Shown: one piece after another, positions 9,991 to 19,270 of the stretch | Numbering within the stretch: position 1 is the stretch's first letter | Layout of the letters: each line of letters opens with the position of its first letter | From: Echinostoma caproni | Lineage: Eukaryota; Platyhelminthes; Trematoda; Plagiorchiida; Echinostomatidae | Direction of reading: 5' to 3' | Assembly: GCA_900618425.1 (NCBI GenBank) | Contig: UZAN01046649.1 | Span: forward strand, 1 to 28,524 | Length of the DNA stretch: 28,524 nucleotides | Position numbers and translations under genes: made by a program | Notes under the pieces: generated by a model | What the model saw: the letters and a program-made list of their open reading frames with translations, nothing else | Databases searched by the model: none | Told to the model about the DNA's origin: nothing

Positions 9991-10705
9991 CCTTAGGAGA
10001 TTTATCTCATCTATATAACAACATTTGGGGGCTTGAATCACATCGTAACGAAACCAAATTTAGGGTAATTTTACTCCCAAAGTGTAATCTCACATTCTCT
10101 GACCTTCCAAAACGGACCTAGATGTTTAAAGACTGTTCACTGGATCCGCAAACAGGCTCGATCATATTAGCTGCACCTGAACACATTTCAACCGAATGCG
10201 CAACTCACTTGCTGTTGATAGAATGTGAGATATTGGAAAGGGGGGATTTAAAACAGTAAATACGACTCGGAATGCAACATTTTAATCTCAATCTGAGATT
10301 AGGAAAATCAAATTATTGCACATTTTTCATTTCAAAAGAAATCGGTCGCTTTTTTGAATTTGATGGAACATTTTAGGGTAGGAAATGATGAATATGTCAG
10401 ATGATTACTACGGACGACAATATTTGATGATTTTGGGTTATTCAACGCAATCACAAAGTTTATTGGACTGCTCCGTGGGTAATTTCACCCTATCAACCTG
10501 ATTGCGTTTGCCTATCGAACACGAGTAGATGTGGATATAGTTCGACGGAAATCATCTGTGCTTCGGTCCAACATCACCCCTAACGTGATGGTGACCTTTA
10601 AAAGGACTTTTGATTTTTGATCTGTTGTGAGGTCTCGCACAACAATGCAAGAAAGAAGAATTAGTTAGAATTCATGTTCCCCCTTGAGAAAGACCTTGCA
10701 CAAAA
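9991..10705. other. Unassigned AT-rich region
   Basis: No gene or named repeat seen. It holds a 12-base inverted pair (ATCTCACATTCT near 10086 and its complement near 10220) and an imperfect palindrome GGGTAATTTTACTCCC near 10062. Open frames are short and unconvincing. Confidence 0.5.
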
Positions 10706-10895
10706 GATGGTGGCCAATTAGTTAGGTAACGAATTGTGATCAAGGAGTCCCGGGTTTGAGCCGCTCCATCTCTGTCCACCTTCCTGTTTCTGTAACATCC
10801 CGGGTAGCATTTGTATGGCCGCAGCTCCCTTCCTAAAAGTTAACTTTACATTGGATATTCAGTGAATAAAACGGGAATTAAAAAGACAATAAAAA
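10706..10895 (+). mobile_element. tRNA-derived SINE
   Basis: The first 65 bases (10706-10770) look like a degenerate tRNA. GATGG at the start pairs with CCATC at the end, a box-A-like TGGCCAATTAGTTAGG lies near the 5' end, and a box-B-like GGGTTTGAGCC lies about 40 bases further on. These are the internal promoter elements of RNA polymerase III. The arms do not fold into a full cloverleaf, so it is not a working tRNA gene. A non-tRNA body follows (10771 to about 10850) and then an A-rich end with short A runs up to about 10895, as in SINEs, which are mobilised by LINE proteins. The 3' boundary is approximate. Confidence 0.55.
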
Positions 10896-11337
10896 ACTGA
10901 ATGATTTTAAACAAATTTCCTTAGGGAATACGGGTACAATCACTGCGGATAGTGGTTTTGAAACAGACATGAAAGGTACCTTCCTCTATTTGTGTCCTCA
11001 CAACCGCATCCGACAGAGCTAAAATAGTAACCAAACAGTTTCGAAACAAAATTTGTATTTGCTGAGAACTTGTTAAACATTCAGTGCACAAAATGTTATT
11101 GATTGTTTAAACAATTGAATGAGCATTCACCCTCCCCCTGCTTGATTTCCGAACCTAATAATAATACTAATAATAACAAATCGTATTCGCTGGACACGAA
11201 TGTGATCATTCGTAGTTTAGATTACCTTCACTGACATCGAGCGACTAGGCGCGAGGTAGATTGTTAGAGGTCAAATTAGGGTGCTTTGAAGATAACTCAG
11301 AGTGTCAAGCATGGACTAGTCAATTCGGTTTTTCACA
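10896..11337. other. Unassigned AT-rich region
   Basis: No coding or repeat feature could be assigned. There is a short stretch of AAT/ATA triplets near 11156-11180 that resembles a degenerate microsatellite. Confidence 0.5.
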
Positions 11338-11392
11338 GGCACCAGGACCTCTTGATGGTATTGGGTGTGAGTTTCGATCTTTAGGAGATCGT
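11338..11392 (+). repeat. SINE-head-like fragment
   Basis: CACCAGGACCTCTTGATGG followed by TATTGGG resembles CACCAGGTACTCCTGATGG followed by TCTTGGG at 11588-11620 in the same orientation. It may be the detached head of a third SINE copy, separated by insertion of the minus-strand copy, or a separate fragment. Confidence 0.45.
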
Positions 11393-11414
11393 CAATTCTC
11401 TAATATGTAAACGC

Positions 11415-11565
11415 ATTCGAATGCAAATGTTTGTGATGAGCACTGGACACCTGTTTGATCCCGTTTTGGACCCATCAGTAGTATTTTTCTTTATGTCCCT
11501 GTCAGGACTCGAACCGCGAACTTTCNGTGCGAAAGATCCAATCAATTTAGACTATTACACTGGCA
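11415..11565 (-). mobile_element. SINE copy, minus strand (head-to-head pair, left member)
   Basis: On the minus strand the order is a TCTAAATTGATTGGATC block, a TTTCGCAC...GAAAG stem, the box-B-like GGTTCGAGTCC, then CTGACAGGGAC and a body ending in a GTCCAGTGCTC block. The right-hand copy on the + strand has the same blocks in the same order: TCTAAATTGATTGAAC, GTTCGAGTCC, CTGACAGGGAC and CCCAGTGCTC. The GTTCGAGTCC motif matches the RNA polymerase III B box of tRNA-derived SINEs. An N lies at 11526, inside the stem. The copy is imperfect and has no open frame of interest. Confidence 0.55.
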
Positions 11566-11587
11566 TTGGCCCATTCGAATATTCAGA

Positions 11588-11820
11588 AGCACCAGGTACT
11601 CCTGATGGTCTTGGGCATATTGAGACATTCATCATCTAAATTGATTGAACTATTCGCATATGACGATGACCGTCGACCGTGTATCTCAGGAGTAACCGTT
11701 TGTATTCCTAACCCAAATGTTCGCAGTTCGAGTCCTGACAGGGACACAAAACGTACGCACTATTGACGAGTTCCATACAGGCCTAAACATCTGCCCAGTG
11801 CTCTTTGTCGATCGTGACTA
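11588..11820 (+). mobile_element. SINE copy, plus strand (head-to-head pair, right member)
   Basis: This copy contains CACCAGGTACTCCTGATGG at its left, TCTAAATTGATTGAAC near 11634, a box-B-like GCAGTTCGAGTCC at 11723-11735, CTGACAGGGACAC after it, and a body ending in CCCAGTGCTC near 11813. It differs from its inverted partner by about 50 extra bases between the A-box side and the B box. The outer arms of the pair (11493-11521 and 11719-11747) are complementary over about 29 bases with few mismatches, so the pair could fold into a hairpin. Confidence 0.55.
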
Positions 11821-12204
11821 ACATTTCATCGCATTGTGGATAAGGATAGAGATGAAGTGGACTGCAACGAAAAAAACAAAACAAATGTAACGCACGTGCT
11901 TTGGGCATTCATGTTCAGTTTTTTACAGTACACCATTCTGTGCATCTGTATTTGACGTTTTGTTGAAGGAATAGNNGCATCTATAGAGTCACTGAGGAAG
12001 TATCACCGGGGTTATTTAATCCATTAACATCATAAATGTCCCAAGCGATTGAGAGCTTTATTGGTATTATATTGTGCTCATTGAATATTGGCTAACATTA
12101 TTTGGTTGATCAATTAAAACATGGTTTTCTTGTTTGATGTGTAGGGAAATAGGTTTTGAATTTTGAATGGAACAAGGCACAAACAGTTGTTAGTCGCTGA
12201 GCTG
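11821..12204. other. Unassigned region
   Basis: Nothing recognisable. Two ambiguous bases at 11975-11976. AT-rich, with only short open frames. Confidence 0.5.
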
Positions 12205-12955
12205 AAGAATCGATGGTGTCAATGTGATATTTCCTTGGAACTGAAAGATCGCGAATAGTGTACCGGTATGCGCTCAGCTCTGCATCACGGTTGGGAAACC
12301 CATAATTTGGACGTCGAAGATATGTCTAGAAATCTTCGACTGTCGAGATTTACGTAATTTGACATGGATGGATTGAAGTAAGCTAGTAATCAACTCTGAT
12401 GTAAACCGTCACCTACTTATTAACAATTTGTTGGAAAATTCGTTATTACATAGCATTTCAGTCGCTAGGTTGCGCTGCGTGGGACACTTATTCCGCATCC
12501 ACAATGGTTGTCTACGGCTCTGCACCTGATTTTTAGCTACAAATCCAGGTTGGAGGAAACCACGAGAGGGCAGCATATGATATGAAAATAAGGCATGGAG
12601 AAATGCACGGAGCGATTACGTAGAGCTGGTTTCTGTTGCCTTCCAGGTTTGAAAGCAAGAGGCGAGGAAACTGGTTGGTTAAAAACTTTGAATGATATGG
12701 CTACTAACCGACGGCAGTCACTTTCTTGTTGCCATTGCCATCAGGTAAGAATGCCCTGAAGGGTAGGTATGCACTTTTAGGTTGTGCACTCTGTGTTGTC
12801 CGTACGGGTACTTTGTCTTCTTCCTCTCTCTCCAGTCACGCCCAAACCCCATTCATCTTGTACGTTCTCTTAATTTTGGTACGTTTTAACCTTGGCAGAG
12901 CTCAGCGGAGTTCGCTTCGCTGTATCTCACTCTACGATAATGAAGATGATAAGTG
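12205..12955 (+). mobile_element. RTE-like LINE fragment, C-terminus and 3' end (copy 1)
   Basis: Short blocks, spread over shifted frames, follow the order of the C-terminal region of RTE-type LINEs: CQCDISLELKDRE, MRSALHHGWETHNLDVEDM, RLRCVGHLFRI, NPGWRKPREG and finally LNDMATNRRQSLSCC near 12725. The usual pattern is an R-V-Y...RS-x-L-x-x-G-x-ETW segment, then LRW-x-GH-x-x-RM, then GWKK-x-RGG, then LE-x-L-x-DMA-x-NR. A 3' non-coding part follows to a GATAATGAAGATGATAAG stretch near 12932-12953, which looks like a trinucleotide tail of the kind found on these elements. Several stops and frameshifts show it is dead. The second copy at 14580-15160 has the same blocks on the other strand. Clade assignment is my inference. 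Confidence 0.65.
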
Positions 12956-14319
12956 TTGAATTATGTAGTCCGATTAGTAGGTGCCTTATAAGTTCAAGGT
13001 AACGAACGCTTCGAAGGCGGTTGTAGTAGTAATTTGAGTTTCTGTGTTTAAGCTTTAACTACTGTGTATAATTAAGGAGTCTGTTTACAAATGGCAATAT
13101 ACATCTAATGCGTTACACGCAAAATCGGATGCTAAATGACGGAATCCCAACCTTGAAGGATAGGTTAATCAACACCTGTTTACTATTGTTGTGTTGTTCT
13201 GTGATGGCAACTGCACACCATTATTTCGGTTTTATAGTATCACAATTTTTCGCATATGAAATTCAGGATGCGAGGAGACGTTGTTGTTGTTGGTATTTTT
13301 GTGTGTATCATGAATACCAGGTTCGCAGCATTCAGCGAAGCCTCCGTAACAAAATTAGGTATTTGCATATTTTGTGTACAACCGTTCCCGCTTGTAATGA
13401 ATCGAAATACCGGCGATCCGGTTCTGTACTTCCTTCCCCTCCCCGGATTGGTGCGAAGTTGTCCATTGCAGTTACCGATTTGTTCGCTGAGAATGACAGA
13501 TTATTTCACAGTGGTGAAATGTAATCTCGACAGTTCAAACTATTTCAGTGCTTACTGTGTATTCCTTGTAAGAACGATCTTCCTGTTTCCAGCAGATAGC
13601 ACGTTTATGATTTGTTTATCTCTGTGCAATGCACATTTTCTATTAGTTGACTTCAAATAATGAAATCGGTTTTAAAGATCGAGCTACGCGCCGCGTACGT
13701 TTTTAATGAATGAGAACATGGAAAGGCTTCCTTACTGTCTTTTTTTGCTTCAGTAACCATTTTACTATCTGTGATGCAACGGAAACAGATAAATCATAAA
13801 TTTAAATCAAAATGCGCGATATCCGGAATGAGAAACGTGGAGTAAAAATGTGAATAAATGAATAAATGCAAAAGTATTCTCACACGAAACTCATGGAATA
13901 CGGTCTATTGACGTTTCACATCGGCCGCATTCATTTTCATCATAGTTGCGTCACGTGCTCTTTTTATCCACTATTGTTTAAAACAATAGGATTTCCGGCA
14001 GCAATGTTTTAAATCACCGATCTGTTGATCTAAGGGACAAAGCTTTGGATCAAAATACAGTCACACGTGACTTTCATAACTTTGTCCGATAGAGCACTTG
14101 ACTGACCCGTGAGTTCACTGTTGTAAGTGATTTCACAATTGTGAGGAAGTTGAAGGAGATATGCAAAATAGAATATTATGAATATCATCTGAACTAGAGA
14201 ATATTGAGTAACGGAACAATTCAAGTCAACAGACCCGTTTTAGGACGCAATTCATACCTTTCAGTCGAATGCCAGTTCAGAGCATGCAGTGTGTACAACT
14301 TTGCGTAAAACGTAGGGAT
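12956..14319. other. Unassigned region; two overlapping open frames of doubtful meaning
   Basis: Two overlapping + strand frames of 138 codons (13108-13524) and 134 codons (13256-13660) start with ATG, but their residues are Cys- and Phe-rich, show no domain, and overlap in different frames, so at most one could be real. I do not call a gene. The remainder is AT-rich, without recognisable repeats. Confidence 0.4.
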
Positions 14320-14330
14320 CTGGTGTTTAC

Positions 14331-14385
<55 letters not shown>

Positions 14386-14392
14386 ACACCAG
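14320..14392. repeat. AT microsatellite enclosed by inverted arms
   Basis: A run of alternating AT from about 14330 to 14382, interrupted once by AC, is bracketed by CTGGTGTTTA (14320-14329) and TTAACACCAG (14383-14392), which pair at 9 of 10 positions. The whole unit could extrude as a cruciform. It may be a microsatellite seeded inside a palindrome; no coding role. Confidence 0.8.
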
Positions 14393-14579
14393 CTAGTGGA
14401 CAAGCACAGTGCCAACGCCACAAGAATAATATCAATAAATATGAATGAGGGGTGGGGGTGGGATATAGAACATAGGGAAAAGACGGAACTGTTAAAATGG
14501 AAAATTGCGATTAAACGGGATAACAATTTTGTGTGTTTCAGCATACACTTTTTGAAATTTGTGCGTGTTAGTTTATCGC

Positions 14580-15160
14580 TTTTTTATGAAACACGGGACT
14601 TCGACAGGCAAAGCGTACAGTATTCGCGTCACTGGTTTCTATTCCGGGCCATATCTCTCAGCGTCTCTAAGCAACAACAATCCTTATCCCTTGGGCTCCA
14701 ACTTGGATGGTGGGCTGCACCAACGAAAGGTGAAGCTGAAGCCAGCTTCTTCATACCTTTACGTCATGTCATGGTTTGATCGCCGCGGTGCTTCTTCCAG
14801 CCTTGCGCAGTACATAAAAAGAGAGCACGGAAGGGTGGTCGATCGGTGGGCATACGCAATGCGTGACCAAGCCATCGGAGGTGGTGTACAGCGATTAACG
14901 TAAATAAAACTTTAAAAAATAGAGTATGATTATCCGCACCCAACAAATGTTGACGAACCGCGTCATTACTTATCCTGTATTTCCACTAGACACGAGTAGT
15001 GCTTCGGGGACATTGGTGGTCAAATACAGAAATTGGATTACCAGAGGGGCCATGTCTCGCAACCGTAAAGTAGAACGCTATGAACCGCTGCGATGTACAT
15101 CCATCTCTTAACAGATAGTCGGATGTGGCACGGCGGTGCCGTTCTTTGGTTTATTCCTCC
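14580..15160 (-). mobile_element. RTE-like LINE fragment, C-terminal region (copy 2)
   Basis: On the minus strand one frame gives HIRLSVKRWMYIAAVHSVLL, YGCETWPLW, then, after a short frame change, VHHLRWLGHALRMP, GWKKHRGDQTMT, a TGA, RKGMKKLAS, SWSPRDKD, LETLRDMARNRNQ and another TGA. This is the conserved end of RTE-type LINE proteins (GCETW, LRWLGH-x-LRMP, GWKK, DMA-x-NR). Both stops in the second half stand where the family has Trp, as expected from TGG to TGA changes. The right boundary on the chromosome (the N-terminal side of the protein) fades near 15160, and the 3' end is missing near 14580. The long + strand open frame at 14396-14779 is the complement of this fragment and its flank and is not a gene. 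Confidence 0.75.
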
Positions 15161-15787
15161 GTAGTCTAAATGAAAATAACTTCCGAATGACCGGTTTTTG
15201 TCTACTTTGAAGCGCACGGAGTTCAGTAATCGAAATTAATCTGAGTCAAGAATCAGAAATCGGATGCCAGCAATTGCAAAAGCGGTCGTTGATGGTTCAC
15301 GAGGAACAGGGCAAAAGACAGTGGTGAACTGACATTCGCCGTGTTGGAAGCAATCACAGAGATTATTCAGTATGTGCCACCAAAACGTGACTGACTCAAA
15401 GGGATCTGCCTTAAATGCTCAGGCAAGAGTCACTCGTGTCATTTTCACGTATAGTCCGAACACAACAGTGATCTTCAGGGGATTGAAGTGTGCCAAAACG
15501 TTTCGCGAACAAAAGGGTCGGGCAGTAACCAAGAAAGCGCCCTGTTTTTTTCTCGACCGAGAGAGACAAAAGTTGAGCAACTTCGTTCCGGATCAATGTG
15601 AAACAAAATGAATCATGATGACCAATAGAGTTGTATTAGTGTTGTTTCCACGACCAATGTTATCATGTGTATGGGTGAAGCCTTGCAACTTAGTCATCAA
15701 CTCGGATTTGTTCTCAGTGAAATGGTAATGATACAAAAAAGAATGAATAAAGAGATAATCAAAAAGGCAGTGCAACTTCCGTACCTT
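15161..15787. other. Unassigned region
   Basis: Short open frames on both strands (79 codons or less) without recognisable domains. No repeat identified. Confidence 0.45.
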
Positions 15788-16198
15788 TTTGGGATATCAA
15801 CAACTTCCGTAGAACACAAATGGGAGCGAGCTTAAGACGACTTAAGTTGTTTTTCACACTGCGCCAGGGTTTCGTCCACCGCCACAAGACATGTTGGTTT
15901 GCCAAAGTGAAATTTCTTTTGCAAATTCAAACCTATGCTCTACCCACATCTGTTATCAGCTTACATTTGACCTCACACAGAATGTGCCATTCAAGCGTGA
16001 AATTCATGGCTGCAACGCGATCGCCCACCAAGAATGGCCACCAAAATGGTCACAGCAATGCTTTTGTGGAAAGAATGTAATCACTGGTGTTGTACTCCCC
16101 ACAGTGTCGCCGAAATCCTCAGGACTTTAATTTGGTATATCAAATAATGTAAAACCCGGACTAAGCCCTGTCCGTCGCTTAACTAAATTCGGTCTGTA
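15788..16198 (+). pseudogene. CR1-like LINE fragment, C-terminal region of RT (copy 3), cut by assembly gap
   Basis: One + strand frame, interrupted by several stops, reads FGISTTSVEHKWERA, HCARVSSTATRHVGL, FKPMLYPHLLSAYI, then a TGA, PHTECAIQA, another TGA, NSWLQRDR and PRMATKMV. These blocks align with the other two copies of the family (for example SSTALKHVGL, LLSAYIRPHIEYAI and LQRDR). Stops replace the Arg of IRPH and the Trp of AWN. The fragment runs towards the usual LILVYQ-like block (here TLIWYI) and then stops at the run of Ns, so the rest of the element may be in the gap. It represents the region after the RT palm only. Confidence 0.7.
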
Positions 16199-16885
16199 NN
16201 NNNNNNNNNNNNNNNNNNNNNNNNNNNNNNNNNNNNNNNNNNNNNNNNNNNNNNNNNNNNNNNNNNNNNNNNNNNNNNNNNNNNNNNNNNNNNNNNNNNN
16301 NNNNNNNNNNNNNNNNNNNNNNNNNNNNNNNNNNNNNNNNNNNNNNNNNNNNNNNNNNNNNNNNNNNNNNNNNNNNNNNNNNNNNNNNNNNNNNNNNNNN
16401 NNNNNNNNNNNNNNNNNNNNNNNNNNNNNNNNNNNNNNNNNNNNNNNNNNNNNNNNNNNNNNNNNNNNNNNNNNNNNNNNNNNNNNNNNNNNNNNNNNNN
16501 NNNNNNNNNNNNNNNNNNNNNNNNNNNNNNNNNNNNNNNNNNNNNNNNNNNNNNNNNNNNNNNNNNNNNNNNNNNNNNNNNNNNNNNNNNNNNNNNNNNN
16601 NNNNNNNNNNNNNNNNNNNNNNNNNNNNNNNNNNNNNNNNNNNNNNNNNNNNNNNNNNNNNNNNNNNNNNNNNNNNNNNNNNNNNNNNNNNNNNNNNNNN
16701 NNNNNNNNNNNNNNNNNNNNNNNNNNNNNNNNNNNNNNNNNNNNNNNNNNNNNNNNNNNNNNNNNNNNNNNNNNNNNNNNNNNNNNNNNNNNNNNNNNNN
16801 NNNNNNNNNNNNNNNNNNNNNNNNNNNNNNNNNNNNNNNNNNNNNNNNNNNNNNNNNNNNNNNNNNNNNNNNNNNNNNNNNNNNN
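16199..16885. other. Assembly gap (687 Ns)
   Basis: Unknown sequence. Long open frames reported across it on the minus strand are artefacts of the Ns. Confidence 1.
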
Positions 16886-18246
16886 TTCGTATAGGCACCA
16901 GCATTCATGGTGAAGTAAAACATTTTTCCAGATAATAATAAACAAGCCTCGGTGAGTCCTTATATCATTGCTTTTCCTGATTCGTTCATACGCGGCAGAG
17001 GGAAGGGGTCAGAATGACACTTCCAACTCATCAACGGTGGTTAATCTAAACCACGATAAGTTAACAACTAACGAAAAAGAATTAAAAAAATTTCATTAAA
17101 AAATTAACACTAATAAAATTTAAGGTGTGAAGTTTATGTACTCCAATAGTCGATTGGTTTGCTCTTGTTTTTTAAGTGTTTTTCGACTCTCTTCGGCATT
17201 GAATCTATCAACTTTGTTACGAAGTCATTTTCAATTTTGTGTTCCAACACGTAGCGCACTTTTACATCTAATTTCCAATGCACAGGTGGCATATCGACCA
17301 CTGTTTACGAAACAGGAAACAGGTTTTCAGTCCCTTTGAGATCCGAGGTATTTAGGGGGAAGTTGCATGAACTGAAACTTAGAGTCACACATTTTTCTGA
17401 AGTTTAAAAGCAAATAATAGGTGATACTATTTCTTTAACCAAATAAATTTACAAACCGCTCGTGAAACATGACAAAGAGCGTTACCATGGAAAATGATAA
17501 ATTTTCCAGACGATTCTTTTTACATGGAATTCTGGAAACGCTTTCGTCAGTACTGATACGAATTTTCCACTATTCATGGTGCCTTTGATTGATGTAGACC
17601 GAATTCAGTGAGCTAGCTATCAGATATAGATTATTATTCTGAAACCTTGTTTGATGCAATCTTTCCGGGTTGTGAAAGAATTTCACTTGGGCATTTAATA
17701 TACTTGCTATAACGGATTATATATTGGGTGAAACAATGCGTCATAAGAGGTGATCGAGATGTCAAGGGAATGGAGATGAGTTGAGATTATATTTGAGTCA
17801 CTCTTAGTAGAATATATTGCGTTTTATTACTTGGTAAAGTTTTTGCTTTTCATCTTGAGGTTATTTCTTTTTGACAACCAAGGTCAGGCACGTTGAAGTG
17901 ACAATGATCTAGTCTAGAAACTAAGTAGGTCGAAGTAGACNAGTAGACGAGAGATAAATTATTATGCATACCCAAAGCATTAATATAGGTGGTAAATATA
18001 CAGAAACTAAATTTGGTTAGAAAGATAATATTTTAGTGTATCACAATCGGCCAGTACTATGAATATGTATGTAGTTTACTACTCGGGAATACAATTATCT
18101 CGGAAAATAAAATAAAATAAAATAACATATTACTAGAAACGATTTCACCATGAGACCAGAAATCGGGATCACCCCGAATGCATATTTGGTTGTCCACTAA
18201 TCCGATCATCAAGACTACAAGTGATACGATGTATTTCGCTGTAGGG
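16886..18246. other. Unassigned AT-rich region
   Basis: No gene supported. A 70-codon + strand frame at 17127-17339 has no recognisable domain. TGGAAAAT and ATTTTCCA arms with a 5-base loop lie near 17488-17508. A short tandem repeat GTAGACnAGTAGACGAG surrounds the N at 17941. The AAAAT tail at 18104-18125 is listed separately and may mark the end of an unrecognised element on the + strand. Confidence 0.5.
18104..18125 (+). repeat. AAAAT pentamer tandem repeat
   Basis: About four copies of AAAAT in a row. It resembles the pentamer tails of the LINE 3' ends elsewhere in the window, but no element body could be recognised upstream, so it may be a plain microsatellite. Confidence 0.8.
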
Positions 18247-18695
18247 TTAGGGAACCATTAGCGCCTGCACAAATTGTTTTTTGGGCACAGAGAGAGAGAG
18301 ATTGTGCAGGCGAATGCCCACTGCTTCTGCTGTGACCTCGATAAGCATCCACGAACTTTATACAGGGAGCGGTCGGCTTCGGATACGTCCGCACTGTGAT
18401 TTGTTTCAGCTAGGTGTGTGAGATCACTGCACTTTAGTGAGTGACCCAATCGTTCCGCTGTTCAACCAGGCAGGTGGGTGTTCACCACTCCGTTCGGGCA
18501 ATCGCCCAACCGTGCGGCTCATGGACGTTGTTCCACAGGAACAAGCAAACGAGTATTCACAGAATGAGGTCGCGGAGTCGGGAAATTCGTCCATCAGTCT
18601 CAAACATAAAATTGGCTTGGACGTGAACAACACAACAAGCTTGGATGCATTGAAAATTATATTCAGCTGATGCGTCTCCTTTGAATGACAAATTT
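18247..18695 (-). pseudogene. Penelope-like element fragment: GIY-YIG endonuclease to C-terminus (copy 2)
   Basis: On the minus strand: LNIIFNASKLVVLFTSKPIL, FPDSATSFCEYSFACSCGTT, RTVGRLPERSGEHPPAWLNS, then after a frameshift DLTHLAETNHSADVSEA and YKVRG. After a second shift come AEAVGIRLHNLSLSVPKKQ and FVQALMVP, ending at a TAA at 18247-18249. This matches the last part of Penelope-like retroelement proteins: linker, GIY-YIG nuclease with its Cys-x-Cys, HL-x-x-x-x-H segment and a C-terminal EAI-x-IRL helix. The nuclease core is damaged: where YIGR is expected the sequence reads S-M-S-R. The C-terminus is complete, unlike copy 1 at 7265-7680, which keeps the YIGR core but loses the C-terminus. 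The GAGAGA run at 18288-18300 is the codon repeat of the LSLSL stretch. Confidence 0.75.
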
Positions 18696-18906
18696 ATGTA
18701 GACGGATTTTTCCTTAACCTCACTGTGCTGTACAGAGGTTTCTTTGCACTGAATCAGACTGATCAGCCTGTTTTTCTATTTTCAATTTGTACGATATTGT
18801 AGACAACCCATCTTCGCGAGCTAATTACATTCCACAGACCTTGCTCATTTTAGCAATAGCCTCCAAGCAGTGGTTCTGGATTCATCCCAGTGTTGGGATG
18901 TCCTTC

Positions 18907-18926
18907 CTACTCACGTTTGTGAGTAG
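18907..18926. repeat. Perfect 8-bp hairpin
   Basis: CTACTCAC and GTGAGTAG arms with loop GTTT. It is related to the ACTCAC/GTGAGT palindromes at 2520 and 20705. No run of T follows, and the role is unknown. Confidence 0.7.
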
Positions 18927-19245
18927 TTTGCGAGCACCAAGAAGCAGTTTCCTGGATTCCCACGGACATCGCCGGTGAACAGAAAGAGATTAAATTCTTT
19001 CACTACGTAGAATGCACATCTACTGCCGTCCAAGTAGTTATCCTGTGTTTGTGGGAATTCTGAAGTCTTGTTCCGAATGAGACGTTTTGTCGTATATACG
19101 CCAATCTATTTATATCTCTGTCATTGTGTGTAGCAAAACTCTTCCTCGTTCACACATCGTCTTGTTAATTTATGACACTAGGATTTGTCCAAAGCGTCAT
19201 AGTTGGAAGTGAAGTGTGACTATCTATGTAGGCTTCCTTTGTTCC

Positions 19246-19270
19246 CACCGAGAACACTTTGTTCTCGGTG
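19246..19270. repeat. Perfect 11-bp hairpin with 3-base loop
   Basis: CACCGAGAACA and TGTTCTCGGTG enclose CTT. The stem is complete and fairly GC-rich within AT-rich flanks. No open frame or repeat explains it. Confidence 0.85.

Noticed and set aside
10706..10770. A functional tRNA gene
   Set aside because: Arms do not pair into a cloverleaf and box B is altered; it fits a SINE head better.
13108..13660. Two overlapping ATG-started frames of 138 and 134 codons
   Set aside because: No domain, odd composition, mutual overlap in different frames and no splice or promoter support.
14396..14779. 127-codon + strand open frame and overlapping 114-codon frame
   Set aside because: They are the complement of the minus-strand RTE-like fragment and its flank; the minus-strand reading has clear family motifs.
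16127..16945. Three long minus-strand open frames of 241-272 codons
   Set aside because: They consist almost wholly of unknown residues from the run of Ns at 16199-16885.
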